A stretch of DNA of 12,544 bases, from positions 1 through 12,544 of the forward strand of contig CANSDD010000047.1 in assembly GCA_947645535.1 (NCBI GenBank), written 5' to 3'. Positions within the stretch are counted from its first letter, which is position 1. Every line of letters begins with the position of its first letter. The notes beneath the pieces are model-generated. The model worked only from the letters and a program-made list of their open reading frames with translations, made no database searches and had not been told where the DNA came from. Positions 7,076 through 12,544 of this stretch are shown here, in pieces. This DNA comes from an uncultured Mycoplasmatota bacterium (lineage in GTDB: Bacteria > Bacillota_I > Bacilli_A > RF39 > UBA660). Position numbers and translations under genes: made by a program.

Positions 7076-7615
7076 ATGAATTTAAAAGGAACAAAAACTG
7101 AACAAAACTTAATGGCTGCATTCGCAGGAGAAAGTCAAGCAAGAAACAAATATACATATTATGCTTCAAAAGCTAAAAAAGAAGGCTATGAACAAATTGC
7201 TGCAATATTTGAAGAAACAGCAGGAAATGAGAAAGAACATGCTAAAATGTGGTTCAAATTATTACATGAAGATAATATTCCATCTACAATTGAAAATTTA
7301 GAAGATGCTGCTAATGGAGAAAATTATGAATGGACAGAAATGTATGCTGAATTTGCCAAAGTAGCACGTGAAGAAGGATTTGATAGAATTGCTTTTCTAT
7401 TTGAAGGAGTAGGAAAAATTGAAAAAGAACATGAAGAGAGATATAAAGCATTACTAGCGAATGTAAAAGAAGGAAAAGTATTCAAGAAAGAAGAAAAAAT
7501 GATGTGGGTATGCCGTAATTGTGGACATGTTCATTTTGGAGAAAGTGCTCCAGAAGTTTGTCCAATTTGTAGTCATCCAAAAGCATATTTTGAATTAAGA
7601 GCTACAAATTACTAA
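7076..7615 (+). CDS. rbr: Rubrerythrin
   Basis: A 179-residue cytosolic non-haem iron protein that reduces hydrogen peroxide in anaerobes, using electrons from rubredoxin or NADH-linked partners. The N-terminal four-helix domain shows the di-iron ligand pattern: E19 (A-G-E-S), E52-x-x-H55, E85-x-x-E88 and E116-x-x-H119. The C-terminal rubredoxin-like domain has two knuckles, C146-x-x-C149-G and C162-P-x-C165, for a single FeS4 iron. The length and domain order are those of classical rubrerythrin, and nothing is missing. AAGAAGGAA gives a good ribosome binding site. It is a single-gene unit with its own strong promoter and terminator, as expected for a highly expressed stress protein. Confidence 0.97.
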   Translation: MNLKGTKTEQNLMAAFAGESQARNKYTYYASKAKKEGYEQIAAIFEETAGNEKEHAKMWFKLLHEDNIPSTIENLEDAANGENYEWTEMYAEFAKVAREEGFDRIAFLFEGVGKIEKEHEERYKALLANVKEGKVFKKEEKMMWVCRNCGHVHFGESAPEVCPICSHPKAYFELRATNY

Positions 7616-7616
7616 G

Positions 7617-7640
7617 AGCAATGAAAATTGCTTTTTTTTT
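7617..7640 (+). terminator. Intrinsic terminator of rubrerythrin
   Basis: AGCAAT (7617-7622) and ATTGCT (7627-7632) form a 6-bp stem with a stable GAAA tetraloop, followed by a run of nine T residues (7632-7640). It begins 2 nt after the stop codon. Confidence 0.88.
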
Positions 7641-7654
7641 AGGTACTGTATAAT
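7628..7654 (+). promoter_or_regulatory. Weak candidate promoter for the DUF3298-like gene
   Basis: A perfect TATAAT (7649-7654) lies about 30 nt before the next start. The only -35-like element, TTGCTT (7628-7633), is 15 nt away and lies inside the rubrerythrin terminator, so the assignment rests on the -10. Confidence 0.35.
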
Positions 7655-7685
7655 AATCTTATTAAGATAGAGGAAGTGTAATTGG

Positions 7686-8546
7686 ATGAAAAAAGTATAT
7701 TATATAGTAATTTTAATAAATATGTATAATCAAAAATATTATTTTTCTGCTAAAAAAGAATTAAAAAAATATTTTGAAGAAAATTATGATGAATTTCCTA
7801 CATATAAAAGTACATTTAAAAAAATAAATGATTCTTATTATTGGTATAATACTGAAAAAACAGAAAACAATTTAGATTATAATAGTGATTTATGGATTTC
7901 ATCTGCAGACGATACTCCAAAAGATTTACCATCAAGTTATAACAAGGGAAAGAATTATTATTTAAGCGATATGAAAGTTCCTTTCATTAATATAAAATCT
8001 AATGATGCTGAGAAAACTAATGAAAAAATTTCAACATTATACGAAGAGGTTCTTAATAATTACAAAGAACATATTGATAAAATTTTACCTTGGTTTATAA
8101 CAATAGATTATGAATATTTTACACATGACCAAATAGGCTCAGTTATAATAACTTCTGTTAGTGGAGGATCAGATATTTCACATCCACACTATTTGACATA
8201 TAATTTTAATCTAAATAATGGCAATTTATTAACATATCAGGAAGTTTATCGTTTACTTGGATATACTTCAGATGAGATTGACCAAAAAATTCAAAATGAA
8301 ATAACTGTAATTATTAAAGAGGAACTTAAAAAAGATCCTTTAACAGATACGGGTGATGGTGCATATTATCCAGATGGTACAAATTTTGAAACTTATAATA
8401 ATGAAAGTATAGATAATTATAGAAATTCATTAAAAGATAATTCTATAAGATATTTTATAGATAATGATAAAAGATTGACTGTAATTGTAACATTAAGTGT
8501 TCCAATGGGAACTGGTGTGTTTGATACAATTATAAAAATTTATTAA
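7686..8546 (+). CDS. RsiV/PdaC-like DUF4163-DUF3298 domain protein
   Basis: A 286-residue protein. The middle and end follow the layout of extracellular DUF4163/DUF3298 domains found in the anti-sigma factor RsiV and the deacetylase PdaC: V-P-F-I-N at 98-102 and a helical stretch (~106-135), then a strand-rich part with S-V-S-G-G (157-161), H-P-H (166-168), N-F-N-L-N-N-G-N-L-L-T (173-183) and a Y-Q-E-V-Y helix, and a last strand region at 256-286. The N-terminus has only a short hydrophobic stretch (6-13), weak for a signal peptide, so either export is atypical or an N-terminal anchor has been lost. GAGGAAGTG gives the ribosome binding site. The family binds lysozyme or sugar in some members; the role here is unknown. 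It has its own terminator. Confidence 0.6.
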   Translation: MKKVYYIVILINMYNQKYYFSAKKELKKYFEENYDEFPTYKSTFKKINDSYYWYNTEKTENNLDYNSDLWISSADDTPKDLPSSYNKGKNYYLSDMKVPFINIKSNDAEKTNEKISTLYEEVLNNYKEHIDKILPWFITIDYEYFTHDQIGSVIITSVSGGSDISHPHYLTYNFNLNNGNLLTYQEVYRLLGYTSDEIDQKIQNEITVIIKEELKKDPLTDTGDGAYYPDGTNFETYNNESIDNYRNSLKDNSIRYFIDNDKRLTVIVTLSVPMGTGVFDTIIKIY

Positions 8547-8557
8547 TATTGTTTAAG

Positions 8558-8592
8558 AAAGTTACTATGAATTTGGTAACTTTTATTTTTTT
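8558..8592 (+). terminator. Intrinsic terminator of the DUF3298-like gene
   Basis: AAAGTTAC (8558-8565) and GTAACTTT (8576-8583) form a perfect 8-bp stem with a 10-nt loop, followed by a T-rich tail to 8592. Confidence 0.8.
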
Positions 8593-8625
8593 GATAATTA
8601 AATGTAAAGAAAAGAAAAAAAATCT

Positions 8626-8652
8626 TTGATTTACTGGATTTAATGATATAAT
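8626..8652 (+). promoter_or_regulatory. Extended -10 promoter of folD
   Basis: TGATATAAT (8644-8652) is an extended -10 identical to those before tagA and the DUF3800 gene. TTGATT (8626-8631) is the nearest -35-like element, at a short 15-nt spacing, as tolerated with extended -10 promoters. GAGGTGA (8687-8693) follows as the ribosome binding site. Confidence 0.6.
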
Positions 8653-8697
8653 GGTAATATAAGATAAAAAGTAGTCGGCTAAAAATGAGGTGATTTT

Positions 8698-9540
8698 ATG
8701 AGTCAAATAATTGATGGAAAAAAAATGAGCAAACAAATAAAAGATGAATTAGCGATGAAAGTAAAAGGTTGTATGATTAAGCCTAGCCTTGCGGTAATTC
8801 AAATAGGTGAGGATCCTTCAAGTAATGCATATATTAGAAACAAATCTAAAGCAGCGAACGAAATTGGAATGAATTTTAGATTATTTCAATATGCCTTTGA
8901 TACAAGTGAAAGAGAAATTATTAATAGAATAGTAGAATTAAACAATGATGAATATATTGATGGAATTATTGTACAATTACCACTTCCAAACAATATGAGT
9001 GCAAAGAGAATTATTAACTCAATTGATGTATCAAAAGATGTAGATGGCTTAACTAATAAAAGTCTTGCTCGTTTTTATAATAATCGTAAATGTTTTATTC
9101 CATGCACACCACTTGCTATTATGGAATTATTAAAATTAAATGATATTGAGATAAGCGGAAAACATGCAGTTGTAGTAGGAAGAAGTAATTTAGTTGGAAA
9201 ACCTGTTGCAGAGTTATTACTCAAAAAAGATGCAACTGTAACTATCTGTCATTCAAAAACTGAAAACTTAGAATTTTATACTAAGCAAGCTGATATTTTA
9301 ATTGTTGCAGTTGGAGAAAAAGAATTCATCACAGGAGATATGGTAAAAGAAGGGGCAGTTGTAATTGATGTAGGAATTACAAGAGAAAATGATACATTAT
9401 ATGGAGATGTTAAATTTGATGAAGTATCAAAAAAATCATCTTATATAACACCAGTGCCAGGTGGAGTAGGTCCAATGACAGTTGCAATGCTATTAAAAAA
9501 TGTATTTGAATGTTATAATACAAAGAACACCAGTAAATAA
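8698..9540 (+). CDS. folD: Methylenetetrahydrofolate dehydrogenase / cyclohydrolase FolD
   Basis: A 280-residue bifunctional cytosolic enzyme of one-carbon metabolism. It oxidises 5,10-methylene-THF with NAD(P)+ and hydrolyses the methenyl form to 10-formyl-THF for purine and formyl-Met synthesis. Diagnostic sequences are G-E-D-P-S-S (38-42 region) with Y45-x-x-x-K49, where K49 is the catalytic Lys; Q-L-P-L-P; K-D-V-D-G; P-C-T-P; the dinucleotide site G-R-S-N-L-V-G-K-P-V; C-H-S-K-T; and the C-terminal P-G-G-V-G-P-M-T. The length is normal and all motifs are intact. It is transcribed from its own promoter. The reading frame ends inside a stem-loop that also controls access to the next gene. 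Confidence 0.97.
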   Translation: MSQIIDGKKMSKQIKDELAMKVKGCMIKPSLAVIQIGEDPSSNAYIRNKSKAANEIGMNFRLFQYAFDTSEREIINRIVELNNDEYIDGIIVQLPLPNNMSAKRIINSIDVSKDVDGLTNKSLARFYNNRKCFIPCTPLAIMELLKLNDIEISGKHAVVVGRSNLVGKPVAELLLKKDATVTICHSKTENLEFYTKQADILIVAVGEKEFITGDMVKEGAVVIDVGITRENDTLYGDVKFDEVSKKSSYITPVPGGVGPMTVAMLLKNVFECYNTKNTSK

Positions 9541-9557
9541 TATTACTGGTGATTTTT
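9528..9557 (+). terminator. Stem-loop after folD: terminator and possible RBS-sequestering hairpin
   Basis: CACCAGTAA (9528-9536) and TTACTGGTG (9543-9551) form a perfect 9-bp stem with a 6-nt loop, followed by five T residues (9553-9557). The loop holds most of the folD stop codon. The 3' arm contains the GGTG of the next gene's ribosome binding site, so the same hairpin could end folD transcripts and hide that site. Confidence 0.65.
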
Positions 9558-10340
9558 ATGCAAAATATTTTAATAACAGGTGCTAGAAGTGGAATCATGC
9601 ATCATGTCATCAAAAAACTGTTGAATCAAAATTATCATATTTATGCCTCAGTTCATACAGAAGAAGAATTAAAGTGTATGCAAAAGAAATATCAGGAGAA
9701 TATTCATGTTACTTGTTTAAAAATAGATATTACAAATTCTAAAGATTATGAACAGTTAGAAAATATTAAGATTGATATTTTTATTGCGAATGCAGCGATT
9801 GGAATGGGTGGTAGTTTACTTAATATGAATATGGAGAGAATAAGAGAAAATTATGAAGTCAATATTTTTTCTAATTTAACTTTACTCCAATATATACTAC
9901 AAAAGATGGAGAAAAGAAAATGTGGAAAAATTATTATGATGGCTTCTTTAGCAGGTATTTTACCAGTTCCATTTTTAGGAAGTTATTGTTCTACAAAAGC
10001 TAGTTTAATTAAATGGATGGAATGTTTAAGATTAGAATTATTAGAAAGTAAAATACCAATTCAATTAAGTATTATTGAGCCAGGATTATATCGTACTGGT
10101 TTTAATGAAGTCATGTTTGAAAATAAATATCCAGAGATAGAAAGTAATCATTATTTTGAAGAAATTATAGAATTTCTTCATAAGCAAGATGCATTATTGA
10201 TAAAACTTGCGAAAAAAGATATAGATAGAATTGCAGATAAAATATATAAAGCAATAAAAAGTAAAAATTCCAAATTTATTTATCGTGCTCCATTTAGTCA
10301 AGTTGTAAGTGCGAAAACATATCAATTGTTTTTTGAATAG
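9558..10340 (+). CDS. Short-chain dehydrogenase/reductase (SDR)
   Basis: A 260-residue classical SDR, counted from the ATG at 9558. A GTG at 9549 would add three residues, but GGTGA at 9548-9552 is almost certainly the ribosome binding site, so the ATG is preferred. The Rossmann motif T-G-A-R-S-G-I starts about residue 7; I-A-N-A-A is at 76-80, the tetrad Asn is N102 and the catalytic residues are S130, Y143 and K147 (Y-C-S-T-K). The P-G-L-Y-R-T-G motif follows, then a helical C-terminus. It should be an active NAD(P)-dependent oxidoreductase. The glycine motif (TGxxSGI) and the fold are clear, but the substrate cannot be told. It lies 17 nt after folD and is probably partly co-transcribed with it. 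Confidence 0.88.
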   Translation: MQNILITGARSGIMHHVIKKLLNQNYHIYASVHTEEELKCMQKKYQENIHVTCLKIDITNSKDYEQLENIKIDIFIANAAIGMGGSLLNMNMERIRENYEVNIFSNLTLLQYILQKMEKRKCGKIIMMASLAGILPVPFLGSYCSTKASLIKWMECLRLELLESKIPIQLSIIEPGLYRTGFNEVMFENKYPEIESNHYFEEIIEFLHKQDALLIKLAKKDIDRIADKIYKAIKSKNSKFIYRAPFSQVVSAKTYQLFFE

Positions 10341-10376
10341 TATAAATTAAGTGTTATATGATACTTAATTTATACT
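10339..10376 (+). other. Long perfect stem-loop at the end of the SDR gene
   Basis: AGTATAAATTAAGT (10339-10352) and ACTTAATTTATACT (10363-10376) form a perfect 14-bp stem with a 10-nt loop that begins inside the stop codon. No T-run follows on either strand, so it is not a standard terminator. It probably stabilises or ends the transcript less efficiently. Confidence 0.6.
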
Positions 10377-10419
10377 TGCTATTGGTTGTAAACAAATTTA
10401 AAAAAAATTTAAAATCGTA

Positions 10420-10448
10420 TTGTCAAAGTGAAATAAATATGATATTAT
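10420..10448 (+). promoter_or_regulatory. Promoter of tRNA-Met
   Basis: TTGTCA (10420-10425), an ideal 17-nt spacer and TATTAT (10443-10448), with the extended -10 dinucleotide TG at 10440-10441. The predicted start is about 8 nt before the mature tRNA. Confidence 0.7.
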
Positions 10449-10462
10449 TGTATTGTACAAAT

Positions 10463-10539
10463 GGCGATGTAGCTCAGTTGGCTAGAGCAACTGGTTCATA
10501 CCCAGTAGGTCGGTGGTTCGAATCCACTCGTCGCTACCA
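10463..10539 (+). tRNA. tRNA-Met (CAT), elongator type
   Basis: A 77-nt cloverleaf with encoded CCA. The acceptor is GGCGATG with CGTCGCT (two G-T wobbles), the D stem GCTC/GAGC, the anticodon stem ACTGG/CCAGT with loop TTCATAC (anticodon CAT), and the T arm GGTGG-TTCGAAT-CCACT (last pair G-C/wobble). The initiator hallmarks (mismatched first pair, three G-C pairs in the anticodon stem) are absent. Overall the sequence closely resembles Firmicute elongator tRNA-Met. The tRNA-Ile(CAT) that is modified by TilS is the alternative, judged less likely. Confidence 0.95.
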
Positions 10540-10550
10540 AGAGGAATTCT

Positions 10551-10573
10551 GCTCGAACTTTTAAAGTTTGAGC
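10551..10573 (+). other. Hairpin in the tRNA 3' trailer
   Basis: GCTCGAACTT (10551-10560) pairs with AAGTTTGAGC (10564-10573), one G-T wobble included. It lies 12 nt past the tRNA and has no T-run, so it is probably a processing or spacer structure ahead of the real terminator. Confidence 0.5.
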
Positions 10574-10582
10574 TTGATATAC

Positions 10583-10611
10583 AACTAATTCAGAAATGGA
10601 TTAGTTTTTTT
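10583..10611 (+). terminator. Intrinsic terminator of the tRNA-Met transcript
   Basis: AACTAATTC (10583-10591) pairs with GGATTAGTT (10598-10606), one T-G wobble included, around a 6-nt loop, followed by T residues to 10611. Confidence 0.82.
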
Positions 10612-10648
10612 GTGTTTACAAAAACTATCCCAAAAGAAAGATGGTATT

Positions 10649-10993
10649 ATGGTAAATATTATTAAAGAAGAATTACCTATTGAAGAATCGTTAAGAAAGA
10701 AATTAGAACTGATATGTTGGTTTGCTAAAACTACACCAACAATTATTAATAGTAATATAAGAAAAATAGATAGAACTAACCTAACGTGTACCATATGACA
10801 CACAATAAGAAAAAGCAAGATTTACTTTATTTTAAAGGAATTATAGATGAATACCATATTGATTTAAAGGTATCTACCAAAGATGATGTTTGTAATGATT
10901 TAAAAGTTATTGTATCAATTAAAATATTAGTTGTGTTCTCAAATTGATAATAAATACATTGAATTAACAAAGATAATCAAAAATAAATATTAG
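10649..10993 (+). pseudogene. Degraded small gene, unrecognised, in three frame segments
   Basis: Three consecutive open stretches suggest one broken gene. The first runs from ATG 10649 to TGA 10796-10798 (49 codons, includes E-E-L-P-I-E-E-S-L-R-K-K-L-E-L). The second starts at ATG 10795, overlapping that stop as ATGA, and ends at 10947 (50 codons, includes D-L-L-Y-F-K-G-I-I-D-E-Y). The third is open in the first segment's frame and reads Q-I-D-N-K-Y-I-E-L-T-K-I-I-K-N-K-Y before TAG at 10991-10993. The composition is protein-like throughout, but I recognise no family. The ATGA overlap could instead mean two real coupled small genes. No good ribosome binding site is seen before the first. It lies between a tRNA and mobile-element debris. 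Confidence 0.35.
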
Positions 10994-11022
10994 TTTTATA
11001 TAAGTTGCAATTACAAAGGTAT

Positions 11023-11173
11023 GTGAAAAGCCAATGTCATTAACTTAAGAATTAGGAATAACAAATCAATAAAAATTTTAGGAATAAAAAGTATAAGTTT
11101 CTTTGATTTACAAACTTTTATTTTCTTAAATTTCATCTAGAATTGCCTTAAGTTAATGACATTGGTGAAAAGC
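11023..11173. mobile_element. MITE-like palindromic element with target-site duplication
   Basis: CCAATGTCATTAACTTAAG (11031-11049) and CTTAAGTTAATGACATTGG (11147-11165) are perfect 19-nt inverted repeats. Just outside them GTGAAAAGC occurs at 11023-11031 and again at 11165-11173, a 9-bp direct repeat that looks like a target duplication and leaves an element of about 133 bp (11032-11164). The duplication shares its edge bases with the inverted repeats, so it could be 8 rather than 9 bp. The interior is AT-rich, contains a 10-nt direct repeat TTAGGAATAA (11052-11061 and 11078-11087), partial inner palindromes and no gene. It is non-autonomous and was probably moved by a transposase encoded elsewhere. 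The parent insertion-sequence family is not identified. Confidence 0.82.
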
Positions 11174-11218
11174 ATATCTTTTTTGATGTTCAAATAAAAA
11201 GAAAGCGAGGATTGATAT

Positions 11219-11362
11219 ATGAATTATGCAATATTTAGAAGTGAACCTATTTACACTATAAACGATTTAGCACAAATAGCCTCACATAATAAAAGAGAGA
11301 AACAGGCTTATAATTCTAATCCTGATATTAAGATAGAATTGAGCAAAAAGAAAATAAACTAA
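11219..11362 (+). pseudogene. 5' remnant of a MobV/Pre-type plasmid mobilization relaxase
   Basis: A 47-codon reading frame with GCGAGG upstream. It begins M-N-Y-A-I-F-R, followed by I-N-D-L-A-Q-I, S-H-N-K-R-E-K, Y-N-S-N-P-D-I. This is the start of MobV/Pre relaxases, with the H-N-x-R motif that forms part of the active site. Family members run to about 400 residues. Here the similarity stops after N-P-D-I (near 11330), and the frame ends in unrelated lysine-rich codons. The rest of the gene was lost where the next reading frame was joined. This is the main evidence that the region came from a mobilizable plasmid or integrated element. The MITE lies 45 nt upstream, in what would be its leader. 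Confidence 0.7.
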
Positions 11363-11859
11363 GAAAAATTTATTCTAAAGTTTTAATAACTTCATTTAAA
11401 GGTAAAAACAATTCTTCTACAATATTATTAAATAATATTCGTGCTAACCTTACTGATAAATTAGAATTAACAAATAGTTTTATAACAAGTGAAAAAGAAT
11501 TAAAACAAGAAATTGATAAAAATAAGTACAAATACATAATTTCATTTGGGCAAAAACCTAACTGTAATAAACTTTATATAGAATTAGTTGGTAATAAAAA
11601 TGATTATAAATTAGAGACATTATTTCCACATAAAAAACTTGTATCTTTTTTGAAAGATAATAATATAGAATACTCAATATCAAAAAACGCTGGGAACTAT
11701 TTATGCAATAATATTTATTATGAGGGTATGAGGTACATTAAAGATAACTCATTAGATATAAAAATGATTTTTATTCATATTCCCTCTATAAATATAAAAT
11801 ATGATATTGAAAAAACAGCTAAAATAATTTCTAATTTTATTGAAACATTAACTGATTAA
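11332..11859 (+). pseudogene. Pyroglutamyl-peptidase I-like (peptidase C15) reading frame without a start codon
   Basis: The frame is open for 175 codons from just after a stop at 11329-11331. The segment K-V-L-I-T-S-F-K-G (from about 11377) looks like the start of Pcp, followed by Y-I-I-S-F-G-Q (11536-11556), S-K-N-A-G-N-Y-L-C-N-N with the presumed catalytic Cys at 11704-11706, and F-I-H-I-P with the presumed catalytic His at 11776-11778. Pcp removes N-terminal pyroglutamate from peptides and is usually 200-215 residues, so this is short. No ATG, GTG or TTG precedes the conserved part: the codon where Met is expected is TCT, and the first ATG (11650) would leave only 69 residues. It either is a pseudogene joined to the mob remnant or uses an unusual start. 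The active-site residues are still present, so decay is recent or the chain is made another way. Confidence 0.55.
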
Positions 11860-11880
11860 ATACATGATTTGTGATATAAT
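11852..11880 (+). promoter_or_regulatory. Extended -10 promoter of the DUF3800 gene
   Basis: TGATATAAT (11872-11880) is an extended -10, with a weak CTGATT (11852-11857) 17 nt upstream. It starts inside the end of the preceding peptidase-like frame. AAAGGAGG follows before the ATG. Confidence 0.6.
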
Positions 11881-11903
11881 AATTAATTAAAAGGAGGATT
11901 AAT

Positions 11904-12506
11904 ATGGAATATAATGTTTATTGTGATGAAAGTTGTCATCTAGTAAGTAATGACAGCCAATATATGTTAATTGGAGCAGTTTATTGTCCAAAGTATAAAG
12001 TAAAAAAAGCAAATGAATATATAGAACATTTAAAGGAAAATTATAATCTTTCTAATAAAATAGAATTGAAATGGAATAAGATTGATAAAAAAACAGAAAA
12101 ACTATATTTAGATATTATTAACTATTTTTTTAATAATGATGATTTAAAATTTAGAGTTATTGTAGTTGATAAGACAAAATTAGATCATAAAAAATATAAT
12201 CAGACTGAAAATGAATTTTATCATAAAGCATATTATAATATGTTAAAATATATTATTATTCCTGGTAATTCCTACAACATATATCCCGATATAAAAGATA
12301 CAAATTCATATTATTATCATCAAGTAATGCTTGATTATTTAAGAATTAAAATGTCAGATACAAATAAAAAGACTATAAAAAAAGTTCAACCAATTAGATC
12401 TTATGAAGCACCAATACTACAAATTAATGATATTTTGATTGGAGCATTATCATATTATTATAGGAATCTTTCTGGTAATAGTGTAAAACTGTTAATGATA
12501 AAATAA
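11904..12506 (+). CDS. DUF3800 domain protein, possibly truncated at the C-terminus
   Basis: A 200-residue soluble protein with a strong AAGGAGG ribosome binding site. DUF3800 signatures are visible: Y-C-D8-E9-S10 at the N-terminus, I-G-A-V-Y-C-P (23-29), E54-x-K-W57, V-V-D89-K, and Q-I-N-D176-I-L-I-G-A (173-181). The acidic residues suggest a metal-dependent nuclease-like fold, but the function of the family is unproven and it is often found in defence islands and mobile elements. Most members are somewhat longer and continue past R-N-x-x-S with a helical end; here the frame stops shortly after, at the point where a reiterated sequence begins. So the C-terminus may have been cut by an insertion, or the gene may simply be short. 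Confidence 0.75.
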   Translation: MEYNVYCDESCHLVSNDSQYMLIGAVYCPKYKVKKANEYIEHLKENYNLSNKIELKWNKIDKKTEKLYLDIINYFFNNDDLKFRVIVVDKTKLDHKKYNQTENEFYHKAYYNMLKYIIIPGNSYNIYPDIKDTNSYYYHQVMLDYLRIKMSDTNKKTIKKVQPIRSYEAPILQINDILIGALSYYYRNLSGNSVKLLMIK

Positions 12507-12540
12507 GAATGTACAAAAAAGGGAATATAAGAATGTACAA
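12503..12540. repeat. Reiterated 14-nt motif at the right edge, possible insertion-sequence end
   Basis: ATAAGAATGTACAA occurs at 12503-12516 and again at 12527-12540, a 24-nt period. The core TGTACA palindrome is repeated in both. Reiterated end motifs of this kind occur at the termini of some insertion sequences such as the IS21 family, but the window ends before any transposase could be seen. Confidence 0.45.
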
Positions 12541-12544
12541 TATT

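Noticed and set aside
9549..9557. GTG start for the SDR gene
   Set aside because: The GTG is part of the GGTGA ribosome binding site; the ATG at 9558 is properly spaced and begins the Rossmann strand directly.
10463..10539. Initiator tRNA or lysidine-type tRNA-Ile for the CAT anticodon
   Set aside because: The initiator features are absent and the body resembles Firmicute elongator tRNA-Met more than tRNA-Ile2.
10358..10564. Open frame reading through the tRNA-Met gene
   Set aside because: Its second half is the familiar false translation of a tRNA; the tRNA cloverleaf explains the sequence.
10585..10818. Minus-strand hydrophobic open frame of 77 codons
   Set aside because: It starts and ends in terminator and remnant sequence, has no ribosome binding site, and its hydrophobicity follows from the AT-rich complement.
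11023..11173. CRISPR or riboswitch explanation for the repeats
   Set aside because: There is a single inverted pair with a flanking direct duplication, not regularly spaced repeats, and no downstream leader structure; a transposable element fits better.
11174..11218. oriT upstream of the relaxase remnant
   Set aside because: No recognisable MobV nick-site sequence or suitable inverted repeat could be seen apart from the MITE ends.

Overview
The window is very AT-rich, uses the standard code (TGA is used as a stop, as in tagA), and carries strong AGGAGG/GAGGTGA-type ribosome binding sites and TTGACA/TATAAT promoters, often with an extended TGnTATAAT -10. Together with a TagA/MnaA pair, a PASTA-repeat membrane protein, rubrerythrin and an elongator tRNA-Met very like that of Bacillus, this points to a low-GC Firmicute. 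The rubrerythrin suggests an anaerobe, for example a gut Bacilli or Clostridia relative. No species can be named from the sequence.

Layout. 1-2076 (minus): a terminator and a 674-residue membrane protein with six PASTA-like repeats and no kinase domain. 2077-2270: divergent promoter region. 2271-5084 (plus): a tight three-gene operon, tagA (ManNAc transferase), mnaA (UDP-GlcNAc 2-epimerase, which makes its UDP-ManNAc donor precursor) and a HAD phosphatase fused to a GtrA membrane domain. This operon builds or moves a polyprenyl-linked cell-surface glycan such as a teichoic-acid linkage unit. 5085-5789: no gene, but a strong promoter and about 600 nt of complex, GC-richer, helix-forming sequence. 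5790-6368: a 192-residue membrane protein with a D-x-x-x-D motif. The size, position and partner identify the pair as an OLE RNA and its membrane partner OapA, the most notable system here.

6439-10340 (plus) is housekeeping in short units, each with its own promoter or terminator: a standalone CCA-enzyme-like nucleotidyltransferase head, rubrerythrin, an RsiV/PdaC-like (DUF4163/DUF3298) protein, FolD, and a short-chain dehydrogenase whose ribosome binding site lies inside a hairpin after folD.

An elongator tRNA-Met (CAT) lies at 10463-10539. Downstream the sequence changes character and looks like the scar of a mobilizable element: a frameshifted unknown gene, a 133-bp palindromic MITE-like element with 18-19 bp inverted ends and a 9-bp target duplication, the first ~37 codons of a MobV-type relaxase, a pyroglutamyl-peptidase-like reading frame with no start codon, a DUF3800 protein that may be cut short, and a reiterated motif at the right edge that may be the start of an insertion sequence.
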